Positions 45,742-55,665 of a stretch of DNA of 64,000 nucleotides are shown here, in pieces. Positions within the stretch are counted from its first letter, which is position 1; every line of letters starts with the position of its first letter. Both the position numbers and the translations under genes were made by a program. The notes under the pieces were generated by a model that saw nothing but the letters and a program-made list of their open reading frames with translations, was not told the origin of the DNA and did not search any database. Origin of the DNA: Gilvimarinus gilvus (GTDB lineage: Bacteria > Pseudomonadota > Gammaproteobacteria > Pseudomonadales > Cellvibrionaceae); NCBI RefSeq assembly GCF_030518155.1, contig NZ_JAULRU010000418.1, positions 124,001 to 188,000 of the forward strand. The letters run 5' to 3'.

Positions 45742-45939
45742 TTACTTGAGCTCTTGGCGCTCGCGCTCATATTCCTCGTAAGATTGCGACGCTTGTTGGC
45801 GGCACCGCTCCTGGGCGGGTGGTGGCTCCTGTTGGCAGCGCCAGCGTTGGTCACTCTGAACATTGTCGTATATCGCCTTGTTTGTACAAGCACTTATCGC
45901 CATTGCGGCCGCCACTATCAACATCCAACGTTTATTCAC
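45742..45939 (-). CDS. Small Cys-containing lipoprotein
   Basis: 65 residues from GTG 45939, preceded by GGAG at 8 bases; longer frames inside apt are shadows. MNKRWMLIVAAAMAISAC is a lipoprotein signal peptide with lipobox ISAC. The mature part (TNKAIYDNVQSDQRWRCQQEPPPAQERC...YEEYERERQELK) has two Cys and a helical charged tail. Overlaps the 3' end of apt by eight bases, so coexpressed. Similar small lipoproteins of gammaproteobacteria have unknown functions. Confidence 0.7.
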   Translation of the reverse strand: MNKRWMLIVAAAMAISACTNKAIYDNVQSDQRWRCQQEPPPAQERCRQQASQSYEEYERERQELK

Positions 45940-46468
45940 TATCGTACTCCAGTAAGTAATCCACCCTAACACCGGCTTTTTGGAGTCTGGAAACGCCGCC
46001 AAGTTCCGGCAGTGCGACCACAAAGCACGCGTGGGTCACCTGAGCCCCCACCTGCTCAACCAGCTTTACAACGGCTAAGGCGGTGCCGCCAGTGGCAATC
46101 AAGTCATCGATGATGAGCACCCGGTCACCCTCTTGCAAAGAGTCACGGTGGATATGCAGCGTATCCTGACCGTACTCGAGCTTGTACTGTTGTTGCAAGG
46201 TGGCGCGGGGAAGCTTACCCGGCTTCCTCGCCAACACCAGGGGCACGCTGAGCTCTTGTGCCAAAGTGGCGCCAAATATAAACCCTCGCGCCTCTATTGC
46301 GACGATCTTGTTGCAATCGATATCAATACACTTGTGCCCTAGTTTTTCAACCGTAAGTCGCGATGCCTCCGGGCATTCCAGCAAGCTTGTGATATCTCTA
46401 AACTGAATTCCGGGTTTGGGGAAGTTGGCAATGGTCGTAATGGCATTTCTAATTTTTTCCATACACAT
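45932..46468 (-). CDS. apt: Adenine phosphoribosyltransferase
   Basis: 178 residues, standard length. NFPKPGIQFRDITSLL at the N-terminus, VAIEARGFIFGATLA, and the PRPP loop VLIIDDLIATGGTALAV are diagnostic. Salvages adenine to AMP using PRPP. ATG 46468 with a second ATG six bases on; either is possible. Overlaps the small lipoprotein gene downstream. A terminator for the cold-shock gene lies just upstream. Confidence 0.96.
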   Translation of the reverse strand: MCMEKIRNAITTIANFPKPGIQFRDITSLLECPEASRLTVEKLGHKCIDIDCNKIVAIEARGFIFGATLAQELSVPLVLARKPGKLPRATLQQQYKLEYGQDTLHIHRDSLQEGDRVLIIDDLIATGGTALAVVKLVEQVGAQVTHACFVVALPELGGVSRLQKAGVRVDYLLEYDSE

Positions 46469-46490
46469 ATTGCACCGCCGACATTAAGAC

Positions 46491-46522
46491 AAAAAAAAGG
46501 GTGAGCTCATCGCCCACCCTTT
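46491..46522 (-). terminator. Rho-independent terminator of the cold-shock gene
   Basis: On the minus strand, AAAGGGTG and CACCCTTT form the stem (46496-46503, 46515-46522) with an 11-base loop, followed by eight T. It lies 21 bases past the cold-shock gene stop and separates it from apt. Confidence 0.85.
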
Positions 46523-46542
46523 CTGAACTCAGCAATCTAAAA

Positions 46543-46749
46543 TCACAGAGCTACTATGTTTTCGGCCTGAGGACCCTTTTGACCTTGAGTTATTGTAAAC
46601 TCAACTTTTTGGCCTTCAGTCAGGGTGCGAAAGCCCGAACCTTGAATAGCGCTAAAGTGCGCAAAAACATCTGGGCCAGACTCTTGCTCAATAAAACCAA
46701 AACCTTTGGCTTCGTTAAACCATTTTACGGTACCGGTAACGGTAGACAT
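46543..46749 (-). CDS. Cold-shock protein, CspA family
   Basis: 68 residues, one complete cold-shock domain. RNP1 motif KGFGFIEQ and RNP2 motif DVFAHFSAI are present, with the opening [11 protein letters not shown]. Binds single-stranded RNA/DNA and keeps mRNA unfolded. GAGGAA precedes the ATG by 6-7 bases, and a non-coding stretch of about 230 bases upstream could hold a long 5' leader as in other csp genes. Own terminator downstream. Confidence 0.95.
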   Translation of the reverse strand: MSTVTGTVKWFNEAKGFGFIEQESGPDVFAHFSAIQGSGFRTLTEGQKVEFTITQGQKGPQAENIVAL

Positions 46750-46982
46750 AAGTTATTCCTCAATCATTCAATCGTGCTCTGCTCCAATCCGGAGCGGTTT
46801 TTGCTTAAAGTGTTGCTATTCCTTATGACTGATGGAACCAGAAACTTAGGTGATACCGCAGTTTTGGCAATGCACAAAATAGAACTAACTTTCAAGCACA
46901 ATCGAGTATATACCGCTGTTTTACCAAGTCAACTGCCTCTCTGGGCATTTTTTTATGGTTTCAAAACATCCCATAGTGGCGA

Positions 46983-47822
46983 TTAATGACGGCGCAAAGT
47001 GAGAGCGATTCCGCTTACCACCGTTACCATCGATAACAGCAACGCGACGGACAATGCCTCTTTGACAACGACCACTCCCCCCAAAGCCGCTATCACTGGC
47101 ACACTCAATTGCACAACCGATGCCTGAGTAATCGTCAGCTTTGCTAACGCTTGATACCAAACAGCGTAACCTATAGCCGACGTTAAACCGCCTGACAATA
47201 GGGCGAACCCCCAGCCAATAAGTGTTGCGCCGTCCGCGTGGAAAACAAATGGTGTGATGCAGATAATTGCGAGCAGAGCCGCCCGTACAAAATTACCGCA
47301 GGTGCTGGCCAGCGGGTTAGCAACTCCTCGTCCCAGCAAGGTATAACCGGCCCACCCAACGCCCGATAAAACCATGACAATGGCGCCGAACAAATCGGGC
47401 CGGGAAGCTTGAGGCAGCAGCAGAATTGCCACACCGGCTAACGCTACAAGCATTCCGGCAATTTCGCGCAAGCCGGGCTTGGCCTCTGACATTGCACTGG
47501 CAGATAAACTTGCTAGCTGTACGGTCGCAAACAAAATCAAAGCGCCCTCCGCCGTGCCCACTTTGACGTAGGCGAGCGAAAAACAAAGCGCGTAAACAAA
47601 AAGGGCAATGGCGCTAGGCCAACTGCCAAGTTTGCTGCTTGCAACCTGTGAACGTCGCTGCACCAGCGCAAGTAAAAACACCAAAACAATGGCGCCACTA
47701 ACGAGACGCACTAAGGTAAAAGTAAGCGGATCAATACTTCCGGAGCCCAACGCGTAGCGGCACAGAATAGAGTTGCCAGCAAAGGCTAACATTGCAAATA
47801 TGGTTAGTAGTGCCGTCCTCAC
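46983..47822 (-). CDS. EamA/DMT-superfamily transporter
   Basis: 279 residues from GTG 47822, with ten hydrophobic helices in two repeated halves of five, as in drug/metabolite transporters. Conserved N-terminal FAGNSILCRYAL and second-half GGLTSAIGYAVWYQAL, LSVPVIAALGGVVVVKEAL are typical EamA motifs. Inner-membrane exporter or importer of small metabolites; substrate not predictable. Single gene. Confidence 0.88.
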   Translation of the reverse strand: MRTALLTIFAMLAFAGNSILCRYALGSGSIDPLTFTLVRLVSGAIVLVFLLALVQRRSQVASSKLGSWPSAIALFVYALCFSLAYVKVGTAEGALILFATVQLASLSASAMSEAKPGLREIAGMLVALAGVAILLLPQASRPDLFGAIVMVLSGVGWAGYTLLGRGVANPLASTCGNFVRAALLAIICITPFVFHADGATLIGWGFALLSGGLTSAIGYAVWYQALAKLTITQASVVQLSVPVIAALGGVVVVKEALSVALLLSMVTVVSGIALTLRRH

Positions 47823-48248
47823 TTAACTTTCCCGCCCCGATACGCCATCTTAATGATTAATTTTGGTCACCCGTCTACACGGTTTGCATCAGGGGTGAGA
47901 GGCATAGCCTGAGGGTATTTCGTGGGCGTGTCCAGCGGTTATATAGCCAAGGAACTTTCTTAACGACTCCAATCAGCAGCTTAAAATTTGAAATTTAGTT
48001 TAGGCAACAATAGCCGATTAACACCTATTACTGCACAAGGCTTTCGAGCACCTACAAAAAAGCTAAAAAATTTGTATCAACAGTATAATCAACATGCACG
48101 CCAGTTAAATCCTTCGTTAACTGGCGTACATTTGGAGCCACACGACAGACTTAAAAAATACCCGCATCAGTGGATACGGGTAGTCGGATCAACTCGATGT
48201 TAATTGTTCATCACTGAGCAAGCTTTACGAAAGTTAGCAAAATTAGAA
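47823..48248. other. Intergenic region with two inverted repeats
   Basis: About 425 bases without a credible gene. ACGCCAGTTAA (48098-48108) and TTAACTGGCGT (48117-48127) form a perfect 11-bp stem with an 8-base loop; TACCCG/CGGGTA follows at about 48158-48181. Neither has a T-run. They could end transcripts from the TonB receptor gene or be operators. Confidence 0.5.
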
Positions 48249-50573
48249 CTACAACTTCCAACTGAACTTAAGGCCCATGGTGCGAGGACGCCCCCAAACC
48301 GCGTAGCCCCAATCGCTTCCTAACGTGTTTTGGTAGGTGAAATACTCCTCTTCCAAAACATTGTTAACAAAAGCGTCTACCGTGTAGCGACCATCCAGCG
48401 AGGTCCAGCTGACCTTAGCATTGGCAATTCCGTAGCTGTCGTGATGTGAGTAAGGGTCGTTTTCAACTTGCAGGAAGTGCTCATCTTGCCAGCTGTAATC
48501 GGCTTGCAACGCTAACTCTCCCGTATCCCCCATCGGTATGTAATACCGCAGAACCGTGTTGAAGCTCAGCTCTGGCGCTGATGGTAATTCATTGCCATCG
48601 TAATAATAGGTATCACCCGCTACTGGGCTAGATTGATCTGATTCCATTTCTGTAGACAAATACCCAGCGCCGGCAATCACCTCAAAATTTTCGGTGACCT
48701 GGGCCGTCAACTCGGCCTCCAGGCCGTGACCGGTGATATCACCAGCATTAAGGATTCGACCGCCATTTGCCAGCGTGTCGAACAGCTGCGCCTGAAAACC
48801 TTCCAGCTCATAAGCGAAGACCGCACCGTTAAAACGCATACGACCACCGGCAAACGTTGTTTTTAGCCCGACTTCAAAGTTTGTCATATCCTCGGAGCCG
48901 ACCGGCTCGAACGCCTCTGGCACGCTGTTGTAACTTGCCGAGAAGCCGCCGCTTCGAAAGCCCGTTGCCAAGCTGGTATAAACCAGTGTGTCATTCGAAG
49001 GTTTCCAATCCAGACCAATACGCCCGGAAAAGTTGTCTTCAGATATGGAGTCGTCAACAAACGTCGGAGTGTCTGTTGTTGGTGAGTTGTAGTAGCTGCG
49101 ATAGCGCTCGTAACTAAAATCTCGATTTTCATCGGTATAACGGGCGCCCAATACCAGCGTCATCGTGTCGGAAAAATGCCAGTCATACTGACCAAAGACA
49201 CCCATTGACTGCGTATCCAGCAACACATCTTCGCGGTGTGCAAAAGCAAATTCATCAGCCGCTTCAAACTCCACTTCGGTTGGGTTTTGCGTGCTCATAT
49301 CGCGCTCGTCGTCGTAAAGATACAAGCCGGCCACCCAGCTTGACTGATCGGTGTCCTGACTTAAGCGAAACTCTTGAGTCAGCTGATCAGAGTCTGATGT
49401 GTATTGCTCATCGAAAAAAACGTCGAAAGCCGGGCCGCTGCCAACCCCGTCCCCGTCATCTTGCAGGTATTTATCCAGTGTCTCCATTGCGGTAATGGAG
49501 GTGAGTATCATATCGTTGGCGAACGTCCAGTTGAAGGTTGCGGAAACGCCGAATGTGTCAATGCGCGTGTCTAGCCCACCACTGACACTGGATGAAACAT
49601 CTTCCGGGTTAAAGTCGCCACCCGCTTGCTCAATACCGGTCGTCAAAAATGTAGCGCTGGTACACTCACCGCGATGAATGCGTGCAATCGAGCAGGTCGC
49701 GCCCCCGGGGGTTTCCTGGTAGCCCATGTGGGCAAAACCGACGCTGGCCTGGTCTGCTTCGCTGCCGTGCACATCCAACAGCAGCTCACCGTCCGAACCG
49801 ACATCAATTGCTAATTTAGCCCGATAGCCGAGCGAGTCGGTTTCATTTAGTTTTTGATCGAGGTTGACGTCATAGCCGTAATCGTTAACCGGGTCGGCAT
49901 TATTGTTCTGCCAACCATCCGCCTGGTTAACTTTAACCGCCAGCCGGCCACGAACGCTGTCGCTGAATGGTCCGCTAACCATACCCTCGAAAATACGTTC
50001 TGAATAGCTGCCAATTTGCAAGCTGGTGGAGGCTTCAAACTCATCGGTTGGGTCGCGGGAAATGTAATTCACCAAGCCACCGGTCGCGTTTCGGCCATAG
50101 AGTGTCCCCTGGGGACCTCGCAATACTTCCACTCGCTCCAGATCAAACAATTGAATAGCAGAACCGGCCGGGTTGCCGCGATAGACGTCATCCACGTACA
50201 TCGCCACCGGCGCCTCCCAGGAGTCTGAATAGTTCACCAAGCTTATGCCGCGCAAACTAATCGAGGGGCTTGAGGCCTCGCCAAAAATGGCAAAGAAGTT
50301 CATGTTGGGAACTTGCTGAGTGATGTCCAATCCCTCTTCGAAGCCCATTTTCTCCATGGCTTCGCCGGAAAAGGCGCTCACAGTCACTGATGTATCTTGA
50401 ATACTTTGTTCGCGCTTTTGAGCGGTGACTAGCACCTCTTCAATGACGGATTGACTTGCCCAGGTTGGCGCCGCGGAGCAAGCCAAGATCACCGGCGACA
50501 CCCCCGCAATCACCCCTAGGGTACGGCGCAGCGAAAAACGCGCGCTTGTGCGTTTACTCTTTTTTTGCAGCAT
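48249..50573 (-). CDS. TonB-dependent receptor (second)
   Basis: About 774 residues from ATG 50573, chosen because AAAGGAG lies 6-7 bases upstream. Basic N-terminus, a signal-like helix, TonB-box-like IEEVLVTAQKREQS, plug domain (ITQQVPNMNFF, FDLERVEVLRGPQGTLYGRNATGGLVNYISR), and a barrel ending in an aromatic strand (GLKFSWKL). The VTAQKREQS opening is common in receptors of Sphingomonads and marine gammaproteobacteria for varied ligands. Single gene; ligand unknown. Confidence 0.92.
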   Translation of the reverse strand: MLQKKSKRTSARFSLRRTLGVIAGVSPVILACSAAPTWASQSVIEEVLVTAQKREQSIQDTSVTVSAFSGEAMEKMGFEEGLDITQQVPNMNFFAIFGEASSPSISLRGISLVNYSDSWEAPVAMYVDDVYRGNPAGSAIQLFDLERVEVLRGPQGTLYGRNATGGLVNYISRDPTDEFEASTSLQIGSYSERIFEGMVSGPFSDSVRGRLAVKVNQADGWQNNNADPVNDYGYDVNLDQKLNETDSLGYRAKLAIDVGSDGELLLDVHGSEADQASVGFAHMGYQETPGGATCSIARIHRGECTSATFLTTGIEQAGGDFNPEDVSSSVSGGLDTRIDTFGVSATFNWTFANDMILTSITAMETLDKYLQDDGDGVGSGPAFDVFFDEQYTSDSDQLTQEFRLSQDTDQSSWVAGLYLYDDERDMSTQNPTEVEFEAADEFAFAHREDVLLDTQSMGVFGQYDWHFSDTMTLVLGARYTDENRDFSYERYRSYYNSPTTDTPTFVDDSISEDNFSGRIGLDWKPSNDTLVYTSLATGFRSGGFSASYNSVPEAFEPVGSEDMTNFEVGLKTTFAGGRMRFNGAVFAYELEGFQAQLFDTLANGGRILNAGDITGHGLEAELTAQVTENFEVIAGAGYLSTEMESDQSSPVAGDTYYYDGNELPSAPELSFNTVLRYYIPMGDTGELALQADYSWQDEHFLQVENDPYSHHDSYGIANAKVSWTSLDGRYTVDAFVNNVLEEEYFTYQNTLGSDWGYAVWGRPRTMGLKFSWKL

Positions 50574-50804
50574 TTCAGACTCCTTTCGAGTTGTGGCTGG
50601 CCTTCTCATGACTATCTCCAAGCCTGAGAAAGCTTATTTGGGATGCCAGAGAACCTGACACCCGCTTTGTTGATTAAGCGCCAAACCGACGCGCATTCAA
50701 GGCTATCACTTTGAACTCTATGCAATCTAGAGCGTCGAAGCAATTTGGCGCAATTCGCCTTAAATTACTGAATTTTATATGATTATTAACCAATATGGCG
50801 CATA

Positions 50805-50845
50805 CAAAAAAGGGCTGTCGCACTGTTAATGTGCGGCAGCCCTTT
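50805..50845 (-). terminator. Rho-independent terminator of thrH
   Basis: On the minus strand GGGCTG-C-CGCAC pairs with GTGCG-A-CAGCCC, with a 7-base loop and a terminal run of six T (50806-50811). It lies about 27 bases beyond the thrH stop. Confidence 0.88.
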
Positions 50846-50871
50846 CGGTACTCACGAATATTGTGCGTAGG

Positions 50872-51489
50872 TTACAACGTCAGCTCGCGGTTGCTCGCTT
50901 TAAGAAAGGCGTGTTTAAGTTCTTCATAGGTATGAGCGGCAGGAAATTGCGGGAACTCATCGATCACATTTTGCGGAGCATGGAATAAAATGCCTGCGTC
51001 GGCCTCCCCCAGCATCGTCGTGTCATTATAGGAATCCCCGGCCGCAATAATACGGTAGTACAGGGTTTTCAATGCCAGGACAGACTGACGCTTAGGGTCT
51101 TTCTGACGTAAGTGATAGTTTATAACCCGCCCTTTTTCGTCAGTTTCAAGGCGATGGCAAAACAGGGTAGGAAACCCTAATTGTTTCATCAGAGGCTGAG
51201 AGAACTCGTAGAATGTATCGGAAAGAATAATCACCTGAAAGCGTTCGCGCAGCCAGTCGATAAATTCGACAGCGCCATCGAGCGGCTCCAGTGTGGCAAT
51301 CACTTCCTGAATTTCGTTTAGGCCAAGATTATTTTCTTCCAGTATTCGCAAGCGCTGACGCATCAGTACATCGTAATCTGGAATATCACGCGTGGTTGCT
51401 TTCAATTCTTCAATGCCAGTTTTTTCGGCAAATTTTATCCAAATCTCCGGTACCAGAACCCCTTCCAGGTCCAAACATGCCAGCTCCAC
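50872..51489 (-). CDS. thrH: Phosphoserine/homoserine phosphotransferase
   Basis: 205 residues from GTG 51489, which has GGAGG upstream and gives exactly the length of Pseudomonas ThrH; a longer TTG frame is rejected. HAD-fold motifs: nucleophile in CLDLEGVLVPE, SDTFYEFSQPLMKQLG and GDSYNDTTML. Transfers phosphate from phosphoserine to homoserine or acts as a phosphoserine phosphatase. Very close overall to the Pseudomonas enzyme in sequence pattern. Confidence 0.96.
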   Translation of the reverse strand: MELACLDLEGVLVPEIWIKFAEKTGIEELKATTRDIPDYDVLMRQRLRILEENNLGLNEIQEVIATLEPLDGAVEFIDWLRERFQVIILSDTFYEFSQPLMKQLGFPTLFCHRLETDEKGRVINYHLRQKDPKRQSVLALKTLYYRIIAAGDSYNDTTMLGEADAGILFHAPQNVIDEFPQFPAAHTYEELKHAFLKASNRELTL

Positions 51490-51898
51490 GTCAGCCTCCA
51501 AAATTATATATAGGTGGGAAAAGACGGGAATCTTACCTGACCGGGTTAGAAAAGCAATCAGAAAGCGCTCGTTTTCACGTGGAACATATAATTATATTGG
51601 CATGATCTACCCAGCGTATAAGCCATATAGGTATAATGAATATTCCGCCAACACACTGGAGACCCGCAACAAGCGCGGACCTCTTTAGCATATCTAGTGT
51701 AAACTGATTGCATCACACACAGCATGTGTACATTATCCACCCTTTTTGAATATTTTTAGCTCAGTGTTTCACGGCTCTTTGTGTTTGGTTATAACCTAAG
51801 TGGTGAGTGTTATTGGGAACCCAAACCTCGCTCTGGTATCCTTGCGCCCATCTACGATGTTAAGCCCGCAGGCTACCCAGTGAATTAAGGAACAACGA
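51490..51898. other. Divergent promoter region, thrH / cysH
   Basis: About 400 bases without a gene. Should hold promoters for both flanking genes. AAGGA precedes cysH by 6-7 bases. No riboswitch or clear operator seen. Confidence 0.4.
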
Positions 51899-52624
51899 AT
51901 GAACGACGCAATCTCACTTGTGGATGTCGAACAACAACTTCAGGGCCAGAGCCCGCATCGCATTATGCGACACGCACTTGAAAACCATGATCGTATCGCT
52001 ATTTCATTCAGCGGTGCCGAGGATGTCGCTTTAATCGACATGGCCAGCCGGATACGACCGGATGTAGAGGTGTTCTCGCTTGATACGGGACGTCTGCATG
52101 CCGAGACCTATCAATTCATTGAGGCGGTAAGAAAACACTACGGTATTAAGATCGATGTCATCTCAGCGGATGGAGAGGCTGTGCGCCAGCTCGTGCGCGA
52201 GAAGGGTTTATACAGCTTCTATGAAGATACGCATAAAGAGTGCTGTGGTATTCGCAAGATTGCCCCATTGCGAAAAAAGTTATTGGAGGTCGACGCATGG
52301 ATAACCGGCCAGCGCAAAGACCAAAGCCCTGGCACGCGCGCCGATATTCCGGTAATTCAGGACGATAAGGGCTTTGCTCGAACAGGAGAAACCCTTACCA
52401 AGTACAACCCCCTCGCAAACTGGAGCTCAGAAGAGGTATGGGCCTATATTCGCGCCTATGAAGTTCCTTACAACTCGTTACACGACCGCGGTTTCGTCTC
52501 CATTGGTTGTGAACCTTGCACCCGCCCCATAGGCCCAGGACAGCACGAGCGCGAAGGTCGCTGGTGGTGGGAAGAGGCAACCAAAAAAGAGTGCGGCTTA
52601 CACGCAAGCAATATAGACACCTAA
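51899..52624 (+). CDS. cysH: Adenylylsulfate (APS) reductase, iron-sulfur type
   Basis: 241 residues. The P-loop-like [13 protein letters not shown] starts the PAPS-reductase fold. KECCGIRK and GCEPCTRP supply the CC and CxxC cysteines that hold a [4Fe-4S] cluster, marking the APS-using type rather than the cluster-free E. coli PAPS type; the catalytic Cys is in KECGLH near the C-terminus. Reduces APS to sulfite in assimilation. Followed after 10 bases by a small CxxC protein that may be its electron donor. Confidence 0.95.
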   Translation: MNDAISLVDVEQQLQGQSPHRIMRHALENHDRIAISFSGAEDVALIDMASRIRPDVEVFSLDTGRLHAETYQFIEAVRKHYGIKIDVISADGEAVRQLVREKGLYSFYEDTHKECCGIRKIAPLRKKLLEVDAWITGQRKDQSPGTRADIPVIQDDKGFARTGETLTKYNPLANWSSEEVWAYIRAYEVPYNSLHDRGFVSIGCEPCTRPIGPGQHEREGRWWWEEATKKECGLHASNIDT

Positions 52625-52634
52625 GGCAGTGGGC

Positions 52635-52907
52635 ATGAAAATTACACTTGTTAAAAAAGTTTTAAGCAACGGCTCACCCTGCCGCAAGTGTGCCGATGTC
52701 CTGTCAAAGCTAGAGCACGCCAACTATATGCAGCGCATCGACAAGATTATCGATGCAGACGAAGCAGACCCTACTAGTGCCGGGATGCTTCTGGCTAAAG
52801 AGTATGGTGTTGATCGGGCGCCTTTTTTTATTGTGGAATACGAAGATGGCCATGTCGACGTGTATACGGTGTACTTAAAATTTGTTATGGAAGTACTTGA
52901 AGCTTAG
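52635..52907 (+). CDS. Small thioredoxin-fold-like CxxC protein linked to cysH
   Basis: 90 residues from ATG 52635 (AAGG upstream). An early SPCRKC motif after a beta-strand (MKITLVKKVL) and a downstream RAPFFIVEYEDG (cis-Pro site) are the layout of thioredoxin/glutaredoxin folds. Immediately behind cysH in the same transcript, so a possible electron donor or assembly partner of APS reductase, which needs thioredoxin or glutaredoxin. The link is an inference from position. Confidence 0.7.
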   Translation: MKITLVKKVLSNGSPCRKCADVLSKLEHANYMQRIDKIIDADEADPTSAGMLLAKEYGVDRAPFFIVEYEDGHVDVYTVYLKFVMEVLEA

Positions 52908-52929
52908 CCGTGCGCACCCCAAACAAGTG

Positions 52930-53574
52930 CTAAAGATTCACCGGCGGGCACACCACACCTGTCCCACCCAGCCCACAATAACCCCCAGGGTTTTTGGCTA
53001 AATATTGCTGGTGGTAGGTTTCGGCATAGTAAAAATCAGGGGCGGCAATAACTTCTGTGGTTATCTCAGTAAATCCTGCGCGATGCATTTCCAATTGGTA
53101 GAGGTCTTTGCTTTTAGTGGCGAGCCTGCCCTGCTCTTGCGTGGAATAATAGATACCCGAGCGGTACTGAGTGCCACGGTCATTTCCCTGACGCATTCCT
53201 TGGGTTGGATTATGCGCCTGCCAAAATACCTGCAGCAGTTGCGTAAATTCGATACGCTTCGGATCAAAAACGACCAAGACTACTTCATTGTGTCCCGTTA
53301 AACCCGTACACACTTCTTCGTAAGTTGGGTTGCGGGTATAGCCTCCCGCATAACCTACGGCGGTCGTGATAACCCCTTGTTGCTGCCAGAAAACACGTTC
53401 GGCACCCCAAAAACAACCGAGGCCAACATAGAACCACTCGCTGTGCGCAGGATAAGGCGGCTTTATGGAATTTTTATTGACAAAATGAGTAGCTTCAACC
53501 TGCAGCGGCGTTTCTCGCCCGGGCAGAGCTTCCTCCGGGGTAGGCATTTTATTCTTGTTTTCTTCAAAAAACAT
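52930..53574 (-). CDS. msrA: Peptide methionine sulfoxide reductase A
   Basis: 214 residues. The active-site [11 protein letters not shown] is intact, followed by [20 protein letters not shown] and [14 protein letters not shown]. The N-terminal extension of about 50 residues and [13 protein letters not shown] tail match the long E. coli-type MsrA with resolving Cys at the C-terminus. Repairs methionine-S-sulfoxide in proteins. ATG overlaps the stop of the upstream reductase gene (TAATG), so coupled to it. Confidence 0.95.
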   Translation of the reverse strand: MFFEENKNKMPTPEEALPGRETPLQVEATHFVNKNSIKPPYPAHSEWFYVGLGCFWGAERVFWQQQGVITTAVGYAGGYTRNPTYEEVCTGLTGHNEVVLVVFDPKRIEFTQLLQVFWQAHNPTQGMRQGNDRGTQYRSGIYYSTQEQGRLATKSKDLYQLEMHRAGFTEITTEVIAAPDFYYAETYHQQYLAKNPGGYCGLGGTGVVCPPVNL

Positions 53575-54572
53575 TAGCTCTCCTCCTCGGCGATACGCAC
53601 GACCTTTCTGCCACGGCCTTTGCCAACCTGCATATCGCGCAACAATGCGGGCACTTGCCTGAGAGAAACTTGTTCGGCGACATCGTCAAATTTGAGGTTG
53701 AGATCCGCCAGAGACTGCCAAAGCGAAGCTTTCTCAGACAAAGCAATTTCAGCGGAATCAACGCCCAATAATGACACGCCACGCAAAATAAAAGGAAAAA
53801 CCGTGGAGCAAAAATTAGCAGACAGCGCCATTCCGCAACAAGCTAAAGCGCCTTCGGGGGCAATAGCTTTTAGCAAATTTACAAGAACGGGACCACCCAC
53901 CGTGTCGAGCCCTGCCGTGAACTCTGGCTTGAGCAGTGGCTTTTCACTGTTGCTCGACCATTCACTTGCCAAAACACACTGCCGGGCGCCAAGCTTTTGC
54001 AATCGCTGAAATTCATTCTCACGGGACGTGATAGCCGTTACAGAATAGCCATGAGCACTAGCAATTTTTATGGCCATACTTCCAACACCACCGGAGGCCC
54101 CGGATACGACGAATTTTGTATTATCACAATTTATTGGTAATTGACGGTCTATTTTCTGCAATGCTAAAGCTACCGTAATGCCCGCGGTACCCAGAGCCAT
54201 GCTGTCATAAAAAGACAAGTTGTCGGGACATGGGCAAACCCACTCAACGGGAGCTTTGCAGTATTCCGCCAAACCTCCGTCGCTATTCATCCCGAAGTCG
54301 AAGCCGCTCACAATCACACGGGCACCGGGTTCAAAGCGACCGCTTAAATCTTCAACGACAATACCTGCTGCGTCTATCCCAGGCGTATGTGGCAGAGCAC
54401 GGGTTACCCCCTTATGCCCAGAGGCACTGAGCGCATCCTTGTAGTTTAGTGACGAACACACAACTTTGATCAGCACTTGCGAAGCTGGTAGTTGGTCACT
54501 ATTTATAGTTTCCAACTGGCATTTAATGTCTGTGCCGTCAGTTGCAACTCGAATGGCTCTAAACTCTTTCAT
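53574..54572 (-). CDS. YhdH/AcuI-family acrylyl-CoA reductase-like MDR protein
   Basis: 332 residues from ATG 54572, with GGGGTGAA upstream. Medium-chain dehydrogenase fold: [15 protein letters not shown], the cofactor loop [16 protein letters not shown], and no zinc-binding Cys cluster, as in the YhdH/YhfP quinone-oxidoreductase branch. AcuI members reduce acryloyl-CoA with NADPH, which also occurs in DMSP breakdown in marine bacteria. That role here is only possible. Coupled to msrA downstream; 20 bases after sohB. Confidence 0.85.
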   Translation of the reverse strand: MKEFRAIRVATDGTDIKCQLETINSDQLPASQVLIKVVCSSLNYKDALSASGHKGVTRALPHTPGIDAAGIVVEDLSGRFEPGARVIVSGFDFGMNSDGGLAEYCKAPVEWVCPCPDNLSFYDSMALGTAGITVALALQKIDRQLPINCDNTKFVVSGASGGVGSMAIKIASAHGYSVTAITSRENEFQRLQKLGARQCVLASEWSSNSEKPLLKPEFTAGLDTVGGPVLVNLLKAIAPEGALACCGMALSANFCSTVFPFILRGVSLLGVDSAEIALSEKASLWQSLADLNLKFDDVAEQVSLRQVPALLRDMQVGKGRGRKVVRIAEEES

Positions 54573-54592
54573 CACTTCACCCCGCAAGCCTA

Positions 54593-55642
54593 TTAAAACC
54601 AGCGGCTAGCCTGCAGCCGCCCGAGCCAACGCAAGGCCAAACGATCGATCGTTGACTCAGCGGCAAACCCCAGCTTTTCTGGCAGGGATTTTTTGTGGGT
54701 AAATTCAACAGAAAACACATCAGCCTCTTGGGCTTGTTCGAGCAAGTAGCCATCACTGGTTTTTAGCTCATCGATAAGCTTCTCTTCCAGAGCTCGGCGC
54801 CCATACCAAACCTCGCCCGTAGCAACCTTGGCGATGTCTACGACAGGGCGGTGCTCCTGCACATAATCTTTAAACAAGTCATGAGTTTGCTCAATATCTT
54901 CGAGAAACTTGGCGCGACCTTTATCGGTGTTCTCGCCAAACATCGTCACGGTGCGCTTAAACTCACCGGCCGTATAAAGCTCAAAGTCAATATCGTTCTT
55001 TTTTAGCAAACGATGGAAATTCGGAAGCTGTGCGACGACACCGATGGAACCCACAATAGCAAACGGAGCCGCAACAATTTTATTTGCCACACATGCCATC
55101 ATATACCCGCCACTGGCTGCCACCTTGTCGACACAAACGGTCAAAGGAATACTTTTCTCCGTGATTCGGGTCAATTGACTCGCCGCAAGACCGTAGCCAT
55201 GCACCATTCCACCGCCACTTTCGAGCCTAACAACGACTTCATCCTGCGGCTCTGCCAAACCTAACACAGCGGTAATCTCCTCCCTGAGACTACCGTTAGC
55301 GCTTGCCTTAATATCACCATCAAAATTCAGTACATATACGCGCTTGCGCCTTGCCTTATCGCCCTGCTCTTGTGCTTTTTTCTGCGCTTTACGCTCCAGT
55401 TTTTGTTGTTTTTTTTCATCTTTTTGCTGCTGTTTAAGGTCGCTGTCATCAAATACGACCTCTTTCAGAGTATCGGTGTATTCGTCGTAGGTTTCGTTTA
55501 GTTTTTTTACTTCAATATGACCTTTATTTTGGTTGTTGACTCGTTGCTTGGAGCTCGCAATTAACGCGAGTATTACAGCGATGACCACTAAAATGGTTAC
55601 CGCTTTAGCAAAGAACAGTCCGTACTCAACTAGAAATTCCAA
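54593..55642 (-). CDS. sohB: SohB membrane-anchored serine protease (S49)
   Basis: 349 residues. N-terminal helix (FFAKAVTILVVIAVILALIA), a Lys/Gln-rich linker (about 55-100), then the S49 domain: catalytic Ser in DKVAASGGYMMA and catalytic Lys in GEFKRTVTMFGENTDKGRAKF, with GSIGVVAQ between. A periplasmic peptidase of the SppA clan acting on signal or membrane peptides. Lies in a row with acuI/yhdH-like and msrA genes. Confidence 0.93.
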   Translation of the reverse strand: MEFLVEYGLFFAKAVTILVVIAVILALIASSKQRVNNQNKGHIEVKKLNETYDEYTDTLKEVVFDDSDLKQQQKDEKKQQKLERKAQKKAQEQGDKARRKRVYVLNFDGDIKASANGSLREEITAVLGLAEPQDEVVVRLESGGGMVHGYGLAASQLTRITEKSIPLTVCVDKVAASGGYMMACVANKIVAAPFAIVGSIGVVAQLPNFHRLLKKNDIDFELYTAGEFKRTVTMFGENTDKGRAKFLEDIEQTHDLFKDYVQEHRPVVDIAKVATGEVWYGRRALEEKLIDELKTSDGYLLEQAQEADVFSVEFTHKKSLPEKLGFAAESTIDRLALRWLGRLQASRWF

Positions 55643-55665
55643 AGAAAACTCCTGATTATTTTATA

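Noticed and set aside
47988-48203. 71-codon open frame with inverted repeat
   Set aside because: TTG start and a perfect inverted repeat within it; no ribosome-binding site. Non-coding is more likely.
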